Source: Zoroaster sp. YZ-2022
Lineage: Eukaryota; Echinodermata; Asteroidea; Forcipulatida; Zoroasteridae
DNA length: 64,000 nucleotides
Direction: 5' to 3'
NCBI GenBank assembly: GCA_029582265.1
Contig: CM055823.1
Span: 21,557,756 to 21,621,755, forward strand
Shown: in pieces, positions 11,600 to 23,105 of the stretch
Layout: the number at the start of each line of letters is the position of its first letter
Position numbering within the stretch: position 1 is the stretch's first letter
Notes under the pieces: model-generated
The model's database searches: none
Told to the model about the DNA's origin: nothing
Seen by the model: only the letters and a program-made list of their open reading frames with translations
Program-made: the position numbers and the translations under genes

Positions 11600-13700
11600 C
11601 TTTTATTTTATACGAAATTTTGTGGTGCTTTTCCTGAGATCGCTGGGCCGCGGATACAAAATTACAATGAAATAAAGAAGAACACAATCCCTTAGTTTCA
11701 ACCCTCAAAATGTTGCTCAGATCGAGAGGCAGTTGCGTTAATATTAGAAAGGGTGGGGCTGACGGGATGTCTGCGGAGCTTATCGGATCCCTAAGAAAAT
11801 CATTAGGGCTTGTAACCATCATAGAACCATAACTAGGGTCATGTAACAAAAAAGTTTCAATTCACTTGAAAAGTAAGGGGTGAGGTCATCCACAGATAGC
11901 CATTTGAAATGGAATCCCCCCCTCAATAACAAAAATCACGGTACAGATCTCTTTATTAAGCTACGACACTCTCGAAATATTTTGAACCATCATTCTGCGT
12001 GCGCCTTGACTGTTCAAGACGTTACCAGTCATGTCTGTAACCCGCAGTTGTATTTTTTTTCCCGTTTGATAAACCGCGCAGGCATATAACGGTTTTGTTC
12101 TTTAAACAACGAATCGAATGTGCCCTTTTGTTTAAAAAACACAAGTCCCATCTGGGCGTGAAAACCATGCTTTAACCCCGTGGTACAAAAAACATTTTTT
12201 ACATATTTGTAAAAAACAAATTTTTTAAAAAATTAATTTTTTCTAAAAATCTTTTTTGGGGGTGTGAAAAGTCGAGACAGTAAAAGGCTAGGGCCTGGAA
12301 GCGTTTTCCTCTGCGAAATTTTGTCAATGGCTCAAATTTTTTTAAAAAAATCAGACAAGGTTTTGTAAAATTTTTATTAATTTTATCAATTTTTTTTAAC
12401 AAAAAATTTTAACTGAAAAAAATTTTCTGTATAAAAATTCATGGGAAGTTGTTTAAGAAAAAAAAAACAAAACTTCATGTTTAGAATACAAATGCAAAAG
12501 GTGAGGTAAAGAATTCTCGGCCCGGGAAGTTTTTTTTCTTGATGCTTCATTTTTGAAATTATATTTTTTGGGAAATTAAAAAGTATTTTTTTTTTTTGTA
12601 TTCACGGTTGAAAAGGACAAAAAATTTTAATAAGGGCTGGCAACATTATCGGATGGATTATTGTATTGTATAAAATAAAAAGGGAAGATGGGGGGTTTTT
12701 CGAAAAAATTAAATGACCCCTAAAAAACTAAAAGACTGATCAATGGATCTTTTCTTTTTTCGTATTTTACTTTTACATCATAACTAAAAAGTTTGAACAA
12801 GTTAAACTTTTTTCAAAATGTTTGGTCATTTTGAATCATTTTGAGGAAATTGTTGGGGTTTTTGGAGAATTTGGAGTTTTTTTTACAGACTCATTAACTT
12901 TTTTAAAAAGGAGGACCCAAACCCCACCACCCCCCCACAGTTCCCCCCCTTTTTTAAACAAAAAAGTAGGGGGTTAACGCCCCCAATACATTTGATTGTC
13001 TACTGAGCAAAAATAATATCAAAAACTTAAATAACATAACCAGCCACAAATTTTGGTGTTATTTTTTGTCTGACATCGAGACAAAATTAGGTATAAGTTT
13101 GGTTTCCGATCGAAAAATGTTTTGTATTATTTTTTTTCTATTTAACGCAATTTAAATGAGCTAAAAAACCCTAGACAAATATCAAAGATCTTTTTTGTAT
13201 AATTAGTGAAGTTTTTAATCAAAGATAATCATATTTGAAAATTGTTGTCTTTAATATGGAAAATAAAATTTTTTTTCCCAAAATAAATTGAAGACAATTG
13301 CGGTGACACCATGTAAAATTCTCATTGGTGGTATGGTGATAATGACGTTTGATCATATGTTTGATCATCATCGTGAAAAAAAAATTAAATTTCCCCTTTG
13401 TCGATTTTGTCAACAGGGGCAGTGTTAACAAACTTTTTAGAACCTTTAGTATTGTTTGATTAATTTTCTCTATAAGAACGCAAACAAAAAATTTAAATAT
13501 TATTTGACCTATTTAAAAAAAAGTTGTGAAAATAACAAAATGGTTTAATTTTTAACAAATAATAAGAAAAACATTAATTCTGTACAGATCATTTCTTTAA
13601 TGTTTTCTAATTTAACTAAAAACCATTTATAAATGAATATAAAATAAACCCAAAATGCATGCTCCATTCCTCATTGGTCAAACCCATTTTTACATAATTA
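11600..13700 (+). repeat. Diverged direct paralogue of 38640-40430
   Basis: Collinear matches run in the same orientation as the left arm. 11785-12070 matches 38648-38930 (cattagggcttgtaacca, gatagccatttgaa, caaaaatcacg, gatctcttt). 12800-12960 matches 39690-39840. 13040-13230 matches 39890-40080 (accagccacaaa, ccgatcgaaaaa). 13490-13600 matches 40250-40370. This copy is far more diverged than the two palindrome arms and is rich in long A, T, G and C runs that the other copies lack. Confidence 0.7.
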
Positions 13701-15338
13701 TTCATGGGTGTTTATATCCAGTTAAATTAAAATTTTTAAACCTAAGGGCCGTTGGTGGCGGATTTTAAACTCAACTTGTTGTTAGTAAAGAAAGACTCGT
13801 TCTCGTCTTTATTTATAGTTTAAACATTTTTATTTTTTTACATATATTTAGATTAAAAAATAATCTCTTTTAAGTAACATTATTATACAAGATTATTAAC
13901 TATTTTTGTAATTTAATTATTTTCTGAAATTTTTATTTTCCTGACTAAAGTAATTGACAGTCGTCATTTTTTACGAATATTTTTTAAAAAAAAAATCCAT
14001 CTAAATCATTTGAGTTTATTTCCGCCTATTTAAAAAAAATTGACGAAAGCATAATAATTGTAAAAAGATATATTTTTTTGTTTTCCTAAATCTTTGCATT
14101 TTCCGTATAAATTAAGGTGTCAAGATGGCGCCACACCTTTTGGGAGTCGATTTAATTTAGTTTATTTATATTTGACTTTCCCAAAAAGATAAATGGTTTC
14201 TTTTAATGGGAAAATTAATGATTTTTCTGTTTATTCTTTTTTAATTATTTAAAAAAATTTTAAAACTTTAAAAATCTTTAAAAAACAAAAGACCTTCAAT
14301 GCCGTTTCCCCCCCTTTTAATTGACCTACTTAAAAAAATCAGTCAATATATAACCCCACTTCATGTTAATCTTAGATGTCTGGAAAAAAATAATATCATA
14401 AACTTTCACCCCAAAAATGTTGATGGTCAAGAACGGAAAATTTCAATCAAGTAATAATTAATGTTAAATTAATTTGCCGACGAAAAATAAAAAAATAAAT
14501 AAACGAACGAACGAACGAACGAACGAACGAACGAACAAACAAACAAACAAACAAACAGACAAACGAACGAACGAACGACCGAACGAACGAACCGACCGAA
14601 TCCTCCCTCCCTCCTCCCCCTCCTCCGTCGTCCCTCAATAATTTTGTGTTTTCTGCCAATCGAAATGTTTATATGTATTTCAATCGGAAATTGTTCAACT
14701 TGTTTGGGACCATGAAAATGATTTAGGGGAAAAACATTTATTAGAAACCTTATAATGGTTCAATTGTTTTTGTATATTTTATATGTCATAATATTAAACA
14801 TATTTTATTTTGTATTTTCGTTTTTTACAAATCATCACACTATATTCCACTATTTGCACCTGATAATGGTTTTATCAAAGTAAAAACGGTTTTTGTTTTT
14901 GAAAAAATTTGTTGATATTTCACCCTTTCTTTTTCTTAATAGTTATACATTTGAGTTTGATTTTGCTGTCCAATAAGATTGGTATGATTTTAATAAAAAT
15001 GCATGGCACTGTTCGGTTTGAGACGATCCCTTCCGGCCACCGCAACGAACCCCTTTTTCCAATTTTAAACAGTTTGGGCCTGGAAATGGTCCGTACCGGT
15101 ATGTCCTTCCCTATTTCTTTACTAGTGCTATTTTCAGAGCATGTATGTTCAGCTTCAGTGTGGTTGTATTTTCGTTTTTTAAAAATTTCCAATCATCCCC
15201 TACTTTTATATTTCTGTACCTCAACTGTTGTCTATTGGGTTTAATTGTAAATTTCCCAATGCTGTCAGGAAAACCCCAAAACATTGTTGTCAAAATAACC
15301 ATATTAAAATTTGTTTAAACCTACTTTGTTCTACCTTA
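13701..15338. other. A/T-rich stretch private to the diverged copy
   Basis: No match to the left arm between the last shared block and the relic LRR exon. Several frames at 14909-15302 are open but lie on overlapping strands in low-complexity sequence. No gene is supported. Confidence 0.4.
14502..14603. repeat. (CGAA)n/(CAAA)n microsatellite
   Basis: About 100 bp of four-base CGAA repeats with an internal CAAA block and CGAC variants. It creates a spurious Arg/Ser/Phe/Val-rich frame on the minus strand. Confidence 0.9.
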
Positions 15339-15339
15339 A

Positions 15340-15407
15340 CTTCTGCAAAACAACCAAAAAAGCAATTTCTCCAGGAACATTTGATGGTCTACAAAAACTA
15401 AATACTT
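15340..15407 (+). pseudogene. Relic LRR exon
   Basis: The segment is homologous to the LRR exon at 40899-40970: ATTTCTCCAGGAACATTTGA encodes ISPGTFD and is followed by a GLQKLNT equivalent, then a gtaaaa donor. The acceptor AG has become AA, and an indel in the AAAAAA run breaks the frame. It marks the end of the 11.6-15.5 kb diverged copy of the LRR locus. Confidence 0.6.
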
Positions 15408-15834
15408 GTAAAAATTCATGTCTAATTTTAATCCCCCAAGTAAACCTGTTTTTTCTTACAAGTTGTCAAAATGCAAAATTTTAAATAATGGGTTCATTTT
15501 TAACGATCGAATTTTGTCTGCGTTTTCACTACGACATATAATTAGCAACATTTGTACAGATCCATTTAAAATCGTTTAAAACTAATTTACAATCAGTCTG
15601 AGGGCTGAAGGACAACGTTAATGGTCTAAACATCCACACTGATGAAAAGGCACAACCAAGACAACGGCCCCTAGTCCCCAGCTGCTCTAGGTACCTAAGG
15701 TTTGCACAATAAATACAAGAACACTCAGGACTGATGAAAAGTTTCAGGAACTTGAAAGTTAACTTCAGAACATAAAATGGGATATCATTGGCCTAAGCGA
15801 AGTAAAAGAAAAGGAGAAAAACTAATACAATTCA

Positions 15835-16336
15835 AAAGGCAGAGATGATGTTTTACTACAAAGGCAGAATGATGTTTACTACAAAGGCAGAGATGGTGTT
15901 TTATTTTATTTTATTTTATTTTTTATGCACTGTCCCACACAAGGTCAATGGCCACTCCAAGGAGGGGCTACTCAGTCATTAAGTTGTTACAACGACTCCA
16001 CACTGAAGAAACCAGCCCCTCGCACCGAAACAAGACAGTTAATAACCAGCCTCTTCACGGTGCGAATAGGACTGGGAGGTAACTAGTCCAGAACAAGGCA
16101 GTTGTTAAACTGCTCTGCCCCTATAAGCAATTATGGTTAAGTGTCTTGCTCAGGACACAAGTGTCACGGCGTTCGAACCACATTCTGCTGCTAAGACAGA
16201 ACTTGAGTCCGGCAAGCTAGACCGCTCGGCCATGACACTCCATAAAAGACAGAGATGATGTTTTACTACAAAGGCAGAGATGATGTTTTACTACAAAGGC
16301 AGAGATGATGTTTTACTATAAAGGCAGAGATGATGT
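15835..16336 (+). repeat. 25-bp minisatellite inside the LINE endonuclease, split by a SINE
   Basis: The unit aaaggcagagatgatgtttt+actac occurs about three times before the SINE (15835-15905) and about four times after it (16245-16336). It encodes a repeated YYKGRDDV-type peptide in the LINE frame. The expansion therefore lies inside a former coding sequence. Confidence 0.8.
15900..16242 (-). mobile_element. tRNA-derived SINE
   Basis: On the minus strand it starts with a tRNA-like head: A box tggccgagcgg, B box ggttcgaacgcc, then the tgtcctgagcaagacactta module. It ends in a (TTTTA)n-type tail, seen on the plus strand as tttattttattttatttttt. The head matches the SINE at 43302-43657. The flanking gagatgrtgtttta is present at both ends, but the surrounding minisatellite makes a target duplication hard to prove. 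Confidence 0.8.
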
Positions 16337-18805
16337 CTGCCAAGAGGGAATGGGCTTCCTCAGAAATTTCCAACAGAATAATCAGCTACACAAACACAGG
16401 AACAAGACTGGCAAGGATCAAATTCCAGCTCTCAAAAAGCCACTGCAGATAATCCAGGTTTATACGCCAACCAGCAGTCATGACGATGAAGAAGTGGATA
16501 AACTATATGAAGAAATATCAAACTTGCTGAATGACATAAAAGACCAACACGTAATTGTGCCAGGCGACTTTAATGCAAAAGTGGGAAAGAAAAAGATGAA
16601 AATTAAACTTCAATTGTCATGTTTGGCATCGGAGAACGCAACAACCGTAGCGATAGACCATAGAGTTTGCTCAACTACACAACATGAAGATAACTAACAC
16701 CTTCTTCAAAAAGAAAGAAAGCCAAAAATGGACTTGGAGGAGTCCAACTGACAACACAAAAATGAAATTGAATTCGTCATAGCGGATAGCCGCCAAAATG
16801 TGTCAGACCTCTCCGTCCTCAACAAATTTGACATCGGCTCAGACCACAGACTCGTAAGGTACAAAACCAAATTCAATATTTCACAGGAAAGTAAAAAATA
16901 AAATGAGGGCACCCAAAAACTTAAACATGCAAAACCTAATTGACAACGTGAAAGAATTCCAGATCAAGCTAGACAACAAATTTGAGAGCTCAGACATAGA
17001 AGATGAAGAAATCGAGAATTAATTCAGCAAAATCAGCACAACAACAGTTGACACTGCAGTCGAAGTTGGCGGTAAAAAAAGACGAAACCACCCCTCCAAA
17101 AAAAAATAATAATAAATAAATAAAACAGCAAAATATCCATGGATACGCAAAACCTACTCAAAAGAAGAGAACTGAAGAAAAACTCAACAAGAAACCAAAT
17201 TGAATATGCTGAACTGTGCAAGACTATCAGCAAGAAAATGAAAGCTGATCTCCAAGAACATAACACATAACTAATAAAAAACACTCTCGAGAAAAATGGA
17301 AACATCAAAAAGGGAAACAAGAAACTGCAAATTGGAAAAGGTCACATTATCCAACTGAAAGATGAAAATGGCGCACTGATATCTGACAAGAACGATATCC
17401 TGAAGCCAAACCTTGACTTCTATTAAGACCTCTATAACAACAAAGAAACGATACCAGACATCCAAACCAATGAGAATGATAAACAAGAAGTCTGCCACGC
17501 ACTGAACAGTATGAAAAATGGCAAAATTCACGGACCTGACAACCTAACAGCAAAAATCATCAAATACGCTGGTGACAAAGCTGTTCAAGAATTAACCAAA
17601 CTGTTCATCAAATGCATCAAACAGAATCAAGCTGGAAGAGTGCAGATGTCATCATTCTCCACAAAAAAGGAGACGCAAAAGATCTCAAAAACTACAGACC
17701 AGTCCGCCTTTTATCTCACTCATACAAACTCTTTGCAAAAGTTATCACAAATACAATAACAAAGAAACTGGACGAAAACCAACCAGTAGAACAACTGACC
17801 ATCTACACACAATGAACCAAGTCATTGAAAAATCAAGAGAATACAAACTATCAATCTGTCTGGCGTTCATAGATTATGAAAAGCCATTTGACTCCGTGGA
17901 GACAAAGGCAGTGATTCAAGCCCTTCAACAACAAGGAATTGAAAACACCTATATTAATTTGATCACAGAAATCTACTCTGAAGTTAAAGCAACTATCCAA
18001 CTTGACGACGAGACTGAAACAAAACCAGTCATTATTCACAGAGGAGTAAGACAAGGTGACACCATATCACCAAAGCTATTTACAACTGCATTAGAAAACA
18101 TCTTCAGAAAAGTTGACTGACAGGACTATGGAATAAATCTTCGGTTTGCGGACGATATCAGAGTGCAGTAAAGAAATCGAAGAAAGGCAGAAAACCCTAA
18201 GCAGAGAAAGCCAAAAAGTTGGACTCAAAATGAATCTGACAAAAACATAGTTGATGTATAACAAAACAGCAAATAAAAAAGATATCTACATAGACAATGA
18301 GAAAATAACATCTACTTAGGACAAGAGATCTGGCCAGATGGTGACCAAATGAAGCAAATCAAAAGAAGAACTCAAGCCGGCTGGGCAGCATTCAAAAACC
18401 ACTCACAGGCCTAACAAACCCTCATATCCACATAAGCCTGAAGACGATACTTTTCAATCAATGTATCCTACCAGCAATGATATAGTGAAACCTGGACACT
18501 CACTACACAATCAAGAAGTATGGAGAGACTGATGATTTGTGCACAAGAAAAGATTGAAAAAGAAACACCTGGTTGAGAAAAAAAACAGGAGTCAAATATT
18601 ATCATTAGAACAGTCAAAGAATATAAATGGAGGTGGGCAGGTCACATTGGGCGATTAGACGACGAGAGATGGACAAGACTGACAACCGAATGGCAACCAC
18701 TCTATGGTAAAAGAAAACCAGGCAGACCAAGGGTAGGATGGCGGGACGAAATTGCTGAAGCACTGGGGACACCTGGAAGGACGTTGCATGCAAGAAATAG
18801 AGATG

Positions 18806-18896
18806 AATGATGATGATGATGGTGATGGTGATGGTGGTGGTGGTGGTGGTGGTGGTGGTGGTGGTGGTGGTCGATCGATCGATCGATCGATCGATC
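18806..18896. repeat. (GAT/GGT)n and (ATCG)n microsatellites
   Basis: The RTE tail begins as GATGAT, changes to GGTGGT, then to GATCGATC units up to 18896. A second GATGATG/GGTG block follows at 18976-19027. Confidence 0.9.
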
Positions 18897-19533
18897 TTCT
18901 TAAAGTGTCGATGCACTCAAGTCTTGTCTATCGATGCTTATTGTAAGTTTATTTTCCAAAATGTAAATTTTCCAAATGATGATGATGGCGGTGGCAGCGG
19001 TGGTGATGATGGTGATGATGGTGATTTAATGGCGACAAGTAGTTTTCCAGCAATTCTCGGCATTCTTCCTTGGGAAGTATCGATGTCACTCCAAAAAGTA
19101 GAACGGGATGGTTTAGGCCAAAAGTATCTGGTCTCCGCGGGCGTCACCTCAGACCCACTCGTCAGCATTTTGAGTTTTCTTCTTTTGTTGCGATGAAACG
19201 ATATCCAATTGCAGCCGGAATTTGTTGATCCATTGAAATTTTGCCGCTTTGGGTTTTAAGCAACTTTTTTTCACGTAGGGGTATCAACGTTTGCCCGATT
19301 TGTGCGGCCTTTCTTAACCACCATACTTTGTGTTTGGGAAATTTGATCTGGTTCCAATAACCACGTATACTTGTTAACATGTATTTTAAAAACACAAAAA
19401 AAAAAAAAAAAAAACGCGTCACCCCACAGGTGTAGACTTTTTTGTTGACCTTAGCAGGGCTTGAAACAAAACTTAACCTTTGTTTATGCGCATTTTGTCC
19501 ACTTTGTGACAGTTTTGCTTTATAGGTTTGGGA
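18897..19533. other. Unrecognised stretch before the gap
   Basis: It contains the second GAT-rich block and an A run at 19397-19414. Overlapping frames on both strands lack family motifs. Confidence 0.35.
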
Positions 19534-20033
19534 NNNNNNNNNNNNNNNNNNNNNNNNNNNNNNNNNNNNNNNNNNNNNNNNNNNNNNNNNNNNNNNNNNN
19601 NNNNNNNNNNNNNNNNNNNNNNNNNNNNNNNNNNNNNNNNNNNNNNNNNNNNNNNNNNNNNNNNNNNNNNNNNNNNNNNNNNNNNNNNNNNNNNNNNNNN
19701 NNNNNNNNNNNNNNNNNNNNNNNNNNNNNNNNNNNNNNNNNNNNNNNNNNNNNNNNNNNNNNNNNNNNNNNNNNNNNNNNNNNNNNNNNNNNNNNNNNNN
19801 NNNNNNNNNNNNNNNNNNNNNNNNNNNNNNNNNNNNNNNNNNNNNNNNNNNNNNNNNNNNNNNNNNNNNNNNNNNNNNNNNNNNNNNNNNNNNNNNNNNN
19901 NNNNNNNNNNNNNNNNNNNNNNNNNNNNNNNNNNNNNNNNNNNNNNNNNNNNNNNNNNNNNNNNNNNNNNNNNNNNNNNNNNNNNNNNNNNNNNNNNNNN
20001 NNNNNNNNNNNNNNNNNNNNNNNNNNNNNNNNN
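19534..20033. other. Assembly gap (500 N)
   Basis: Exactly 500 N. It truncates the Polinton-like gene on the minus strand. Confidence 0.98.
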
Positions 20034-20750
20034 AATTTATTTATATATTTAATCCAAACGTAGTGAGATTTAGTTTCTTCTTCTTCTTCTTTATGAATTA
20101 ATAATAAATTAATACGATCTATATCCGCGGGTTGATCGCTGAGTTTGTAAACTAGTATTGATTTTGATTCGTAAACGTTTATCGCCAAGTTATTTTGTTT
20201 CTCTACTCGCTTAATTTGATTAATCAGAGTCGGAGCGTCGATATTATCAAAATTTAAACCATCCTCTATCGGGTATGTTGAGAGTCTATCTGAATGTTGT
20301 ATTTTTATTCCTTTTCTTTTCATGAAAACGAGCGACACGAAGCGCCCATCGTAAACAATCGTCGTCTTTGTTTTTACGTTGATGCACGCTTTTTATTTTT
20401 ATGTAGTCGCATAGCTCGATATAAGAACCGCCTCTCAAAGGTTGATATCTCGCGATAGTAATACTCATATCTACAATATGATCAATCTCCCATCCGGAAC
20501 CTCTTTGCGTCCATTTTTCTAAAGACTCTTGAATTTGTGAAAAAACGGTATTAAATACATTTTCAATGTCGTTCAAATTCAATAAAACAATTTGACTATT
20601 ATTATGAAAATTTGGCTCGGCATAATCGATCGTACCGTCTACTTTTTCTTTACGTAAATTAATACGTATATATATCATAAACTTGTACGACTTAAATTCT
20701 TGCAAGTCTAAAACAAACTTGTCTCTATCTTTGGATTTACCGCTTCCCAA
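20034..20750 (-). pseudogene. Polinton/Maverick-like polymerase-associated protein, N-terminal part, frameshifted
   Basis: Two minus-strand frames overlap near 20300 and join as one family member. The first has RGSGWEIDHIVDMSITIARY, then PLRGGSYIEL, then DDDCLRWALRVA. The second carries LNFDNIDAPTLINQIKRVEK and NLAINVYE, INLLLIH and HYVWIK. As I know the family, this GSGW...YxPLxGxSYI...DxxCxxWal...INVYxxx...INLLLI order precedes the endonuclease/family-B DNA polymerase region of Polinton/Maverick and adintovirus-like elements. A frameshift after RFHEKK breaks it, and the N gap removes the downstream polymerase. Assignment to the Polinton-like group is an inference from this motif order. Confidence 0.6.
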
Positions 20751-20847
20751 AAAATGATTAAATCTTCTTCTTTGCTGTGATTGAGCGGAACGAGCATTCT
20801 TCGTTGACGTAAATATCTACCGCCGTCAATCGACGGTTCGTCAAAAG

Positions 20848-21204
20848 TTAACTCTTCTTCTTGACCGTGAAACCTTTTAATAGCGGCGATGTAGTCTTTT
20901 TTAACAACTGCCCTCTTTTCCCGATGCCGCGTTGAGGTAGCTCAATATTTTCAGACGCTATACGCTCTCTCAGTTCAACTAAATTTAATTTATACAATGG
21001 CTTTGGTTTACGACGACGGAAATGTCTTTTTACCGCTTCGTAATAAGACCGTTTATTAATTTTGTTTGTTCTTTCATCTCGCAGTATAAACATTGGTTTA
21101 TGCTCTCTAATAAAAATTTTCAATTCTCTCAATGTCCATTTCGATAAATATCTTCTTCTTTCTTCCATACTCGATTTACTATTATCTACATAATATCGAA
21201 TCAA
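20848..21204 (-). CDS. Hypothetical basic protein with SAP-like segments (Polinton-like element)
   Basis: 118 codons on the minus strand, very rich in Lys and Arg. Two helix-turn-helix-like stretches, LRELKIFIREHKP and LVELRERIASENIELPQRG, resemble SAP-type DNA-binding motifs. It lies immediately upstream of, and on the same strand as, the Polinton-like fragment. Between them a different frame is open (about 20865-20700), so the two may originally have been one polypeptide split by a frameshift. Its function is unknown to me. Confidence 0.45.
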   Translation of the reverse strand: MIRYYVDNSKSSMEERRRYLSKWTLRELKIFIREHKPMFILRDERTNKINKRSYYEAVKRHFRRRKPKPLYKLNLVELRERIASENIELPQRGIGKRGQLLKKTTSPLLKGFTVKKKS

Positions 21205-21385
21205 TATTTCAATTTTCTAGCAACTAAAACCAATATCTTTTTTTCAATTTAAAAAAAGCCATTTTTACTCATCTTACCCCACCAAAATTAAACATCTCAT
21301 GACGTCATGCTCCCGCGCAAGCGTCAACCACGCCCTCCTCTTTTTTAACTACTTGACATAAAACCCTCTTAATCTTTGACCCCCA

Positions 21386-21752
21386 GTAGTATGTCAGATG
21401 GGGGAACGCAGCGCAGCGAAGTGGTCCTAGGCCACTTCCCTTACCGCATCTCTCGTGCTCAAAGATCTAACTTTAAAAACAATTGTTAGAAAAATAAATT
21501 TTCTAACAAAACAAAATTCATTTTTTTTAATATCTGAGAGCACCAAAATAGATTTTTTTAAATATCGTTTTCTAACAAATAGTTCAACCTTTTTAAAAGT
21601 CATCTTTTTAAAAATTAATTTTTTCACAAAAATCATCTTTTTAAAACAAATTGTTTTCTTAGAAAAAAAATCACTTTTTTTTAAATATCGTTTTTCCACA
21701 AATACACGCTCGAGAGGGAAGTGGCCTAGGACCCCCATCTGACATACTACTA
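21386..21752. repeat. Inverted terminal-repeat structure at the edge of the Polinton-like segment
   Basis: agtagtatgtcagatggggg at 21386 and gtggtcctaggccacttccc at 21420 recur inverted as agggaagtggcctaggaccc at 21716 and ccatctgacatactact ending at 21752. The left copy has an extra aacgcagcgcagcgaa between its two parts. The 280-bp interior is A/T rich with repeated tttttaaatatcgttttt and ttctaacaaa motifs. Position 21752 is exactly where homology with the right arm stops. It may be the terminus of the integrated element or an independent small TIR element. Confidence 0.65.
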
Positions 21753-21901
21753 ACAAAAACAAATCAAGTGAATTACCACAGTTTGTCTCGCCATATAAAT
21801 CTAAGAAATGTCTGATGTTCAAGGGACATTGGAATGGTAAAATATGCATCTTTAAGATCTACCGATGCTAAAAAGCAATTAGGGCGTAAGTGCGTCCTCT
21901 A
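21753..21901 (-). pseudogene. DIRS-like reverse transcriptase fragment (left arm)
   Basis: The minus strand encodes a DIRS-type RT segment with ASVDLKDAYFTIP at its core; the equivalent in the right arm is 61437-61580. It is cut at 21752 by the inverted-repeat structure and separated from the upstream RT piece by the hAT MITE at 21910-22431. Confidence 0.75.
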
Positions 21902-21909
21902 GCGTCTCC

Positions 21910-22431
21910 TAGGGGTGTGCGTTTTTGGATATTTTTGGAACCGGATACCCGAAATCAGGAAACTTCGGATAAACAGATACTCGTTTTCATTTTTGTTGAA
22001 AGCATGCCTCCAGTGGTGCACAAAAACATGTACTGTAAATGGTAACAAAATTGACCTTTATAATACAGAAGATACCATAATTAAATCGATGTTTTCTTTA
22101 CTGTGTTGTTTTTATTAAAGTAAAACAATTAGACAAACATTCCCTCCTGTTCTGCTGGTTTGATAAGTTGTTTGAAGCAGCCGCTGCTATTCCCTTTGCA
22201 GCCTGAACAATTCAATACAATTTATCACAAACAGTTGGAGAAATGTGTATGGAAAATGTCCGTAAAATACTACAAAGGCTTTATTGGAGTGTAATCTCTT
22301 TAATTTAAAGATAATATTATTGTCTATAAAAGTGTAAACATTACATTTTTCAAAAGTCATTTAAGGGGAAAAGGAACCAAAAAATGGAACCGGGTAATGA
22401 CAGTTTCGGTCGGATACCCGGCACAGCCCTA
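21910..22431. mobile_element. hAT-type MITE (left arm)
   Basis: 522 bp starting TAGGGGTGTGCG and ending CGGCACAGCCCTA (imperfect terminal inverted repeats). It is flanked by a perfect 8-bp duplication GCGTCTCC (21902-21909 and 22432-22439). An 8-bp target duplication and this terminus are characteristic of hAT elements. No transposase is encoded, so it is non-autonomous. It splits the DIRS RT. Confidence 0.88.
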
Positions 22432-22439
22432 GCGTCTCC

Positions 22440-22760
22440 ATTTTAAAATGGTGATATGTGACAAATTTATTCAAATGTTTCAAAATTGATGATAAGCCGC
22501 ATAGAGCCATTCTTTTTCGTTGTCACAATAATATTGGAAAGAAACTGCTCTTGACAGGGCTATGCTTCGACAATGGTACCTTTTGTACACACTGAATCTA
22601 TTTCTTTATCTATCATCTCAGCTTCAGAATTTGAAAACTGTATCGAATTCAATATGGCAATGTGCCACCGTGTCTAGTCTAGGGCCCACTTGTAAGATGT
22701 GATATTGGCCCAGGCAGAGACAAATTGCTTCAATCTTCCCGCAAAATGGGTACATTTTTG
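22440..22760 (-). pseudogene. DIRS-like RT N-terminal fragment (left arm)
   Basis: Minus strand: GRLKQFVSAWANITS at about 22740, then CTKGTIVEA, FLSNIIVTTKKNGSMRLIIN near 22560-22500. The order matches the N-terminal RT region of DIRS elements. Several stops are present. It continues, after the MITE, at 21901-21753. Confidence 0.75.
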
Positions 22761-23105
22761 AATGGTGTACTTACTCACGAGGTTAGTGTTCTCTGCGGCT
22801 AATCATGCTGTCGACTGCTTGTTTGGGCCCAAAGAGCTGGCTGGCCGTAACTGGCTCTGGTTAGTCATCGGGTACGGGTTGAATGGCTGAGTTCCTGACC
22901 CTCGACCTCCTCAGTAATAAGGCGCCCTCATTCGGCGGTTATAACCCCCTCTCCCAAAGGAGGGCCTGTAACATCAATCCCCCGAAGGGCGTGACAAAGC
23001 TTCTTTTGCTGCACATGAACTTTAGATCCGATTTTTTTTTAAATTCTGAATACTTTTGCACGACTGTGCCAAATCGTCCCCAAACAATAGTTTGTACATG
23101 GGAAT
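22761..23105 (-). pseudogene. DIRS-like inter-domain region (left arm)
   Basis: The stretch between the LINE 3' end and the RT N-terminus. It corresponds to 59998-60354 in the right arm and to the region between gag and RT in DIRS elements. No intact frame. Confidence 0.5.

Larger units (their letters stand above)
15640..18810 (+). mobile_element. RTE-clade LINE, degenerate
   Basis: Endonuclease pieces come first: WDIIGLSEVK at about 15780, IIQVYTPTSSHDDEE at 16450, then VPGDFNAKVGKK. The RT follows: NYRPVRLLSHSYKLFAKVI at about 17690, LAFIDYEKPFDSVE at 17860, RRGVRQGD-type motif with TISPKLF at 18030, and RFADDI at 18145. A C-terminal KWRWAGHIGRLDDERWT motif at about 18630 and a short trinucleotide tail are typical of RTE elements. 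Stops, small deletions, an internal minisatellite and a SINE insertion show it is dead. It ends in the (GATGGT)n tail, so the 3' end is complete. Confidence 0.85.

Noticed and set aside
14447..14659. Arg/Val/Phe repeat protein
   Set aside because: Translation of a (CGAA)n microsatellite.
18752..19196. Gly/Val/Met-repeat frames
   Set aside because: Translation of GAT/GGT and ATCG microsatellites at the RTE tail.
21427..21849. Overlapping Lys/Phe-rich frames on both strands
   Set aside because: They are translations of the A/T-rich interior of the inverted-repeat structure.
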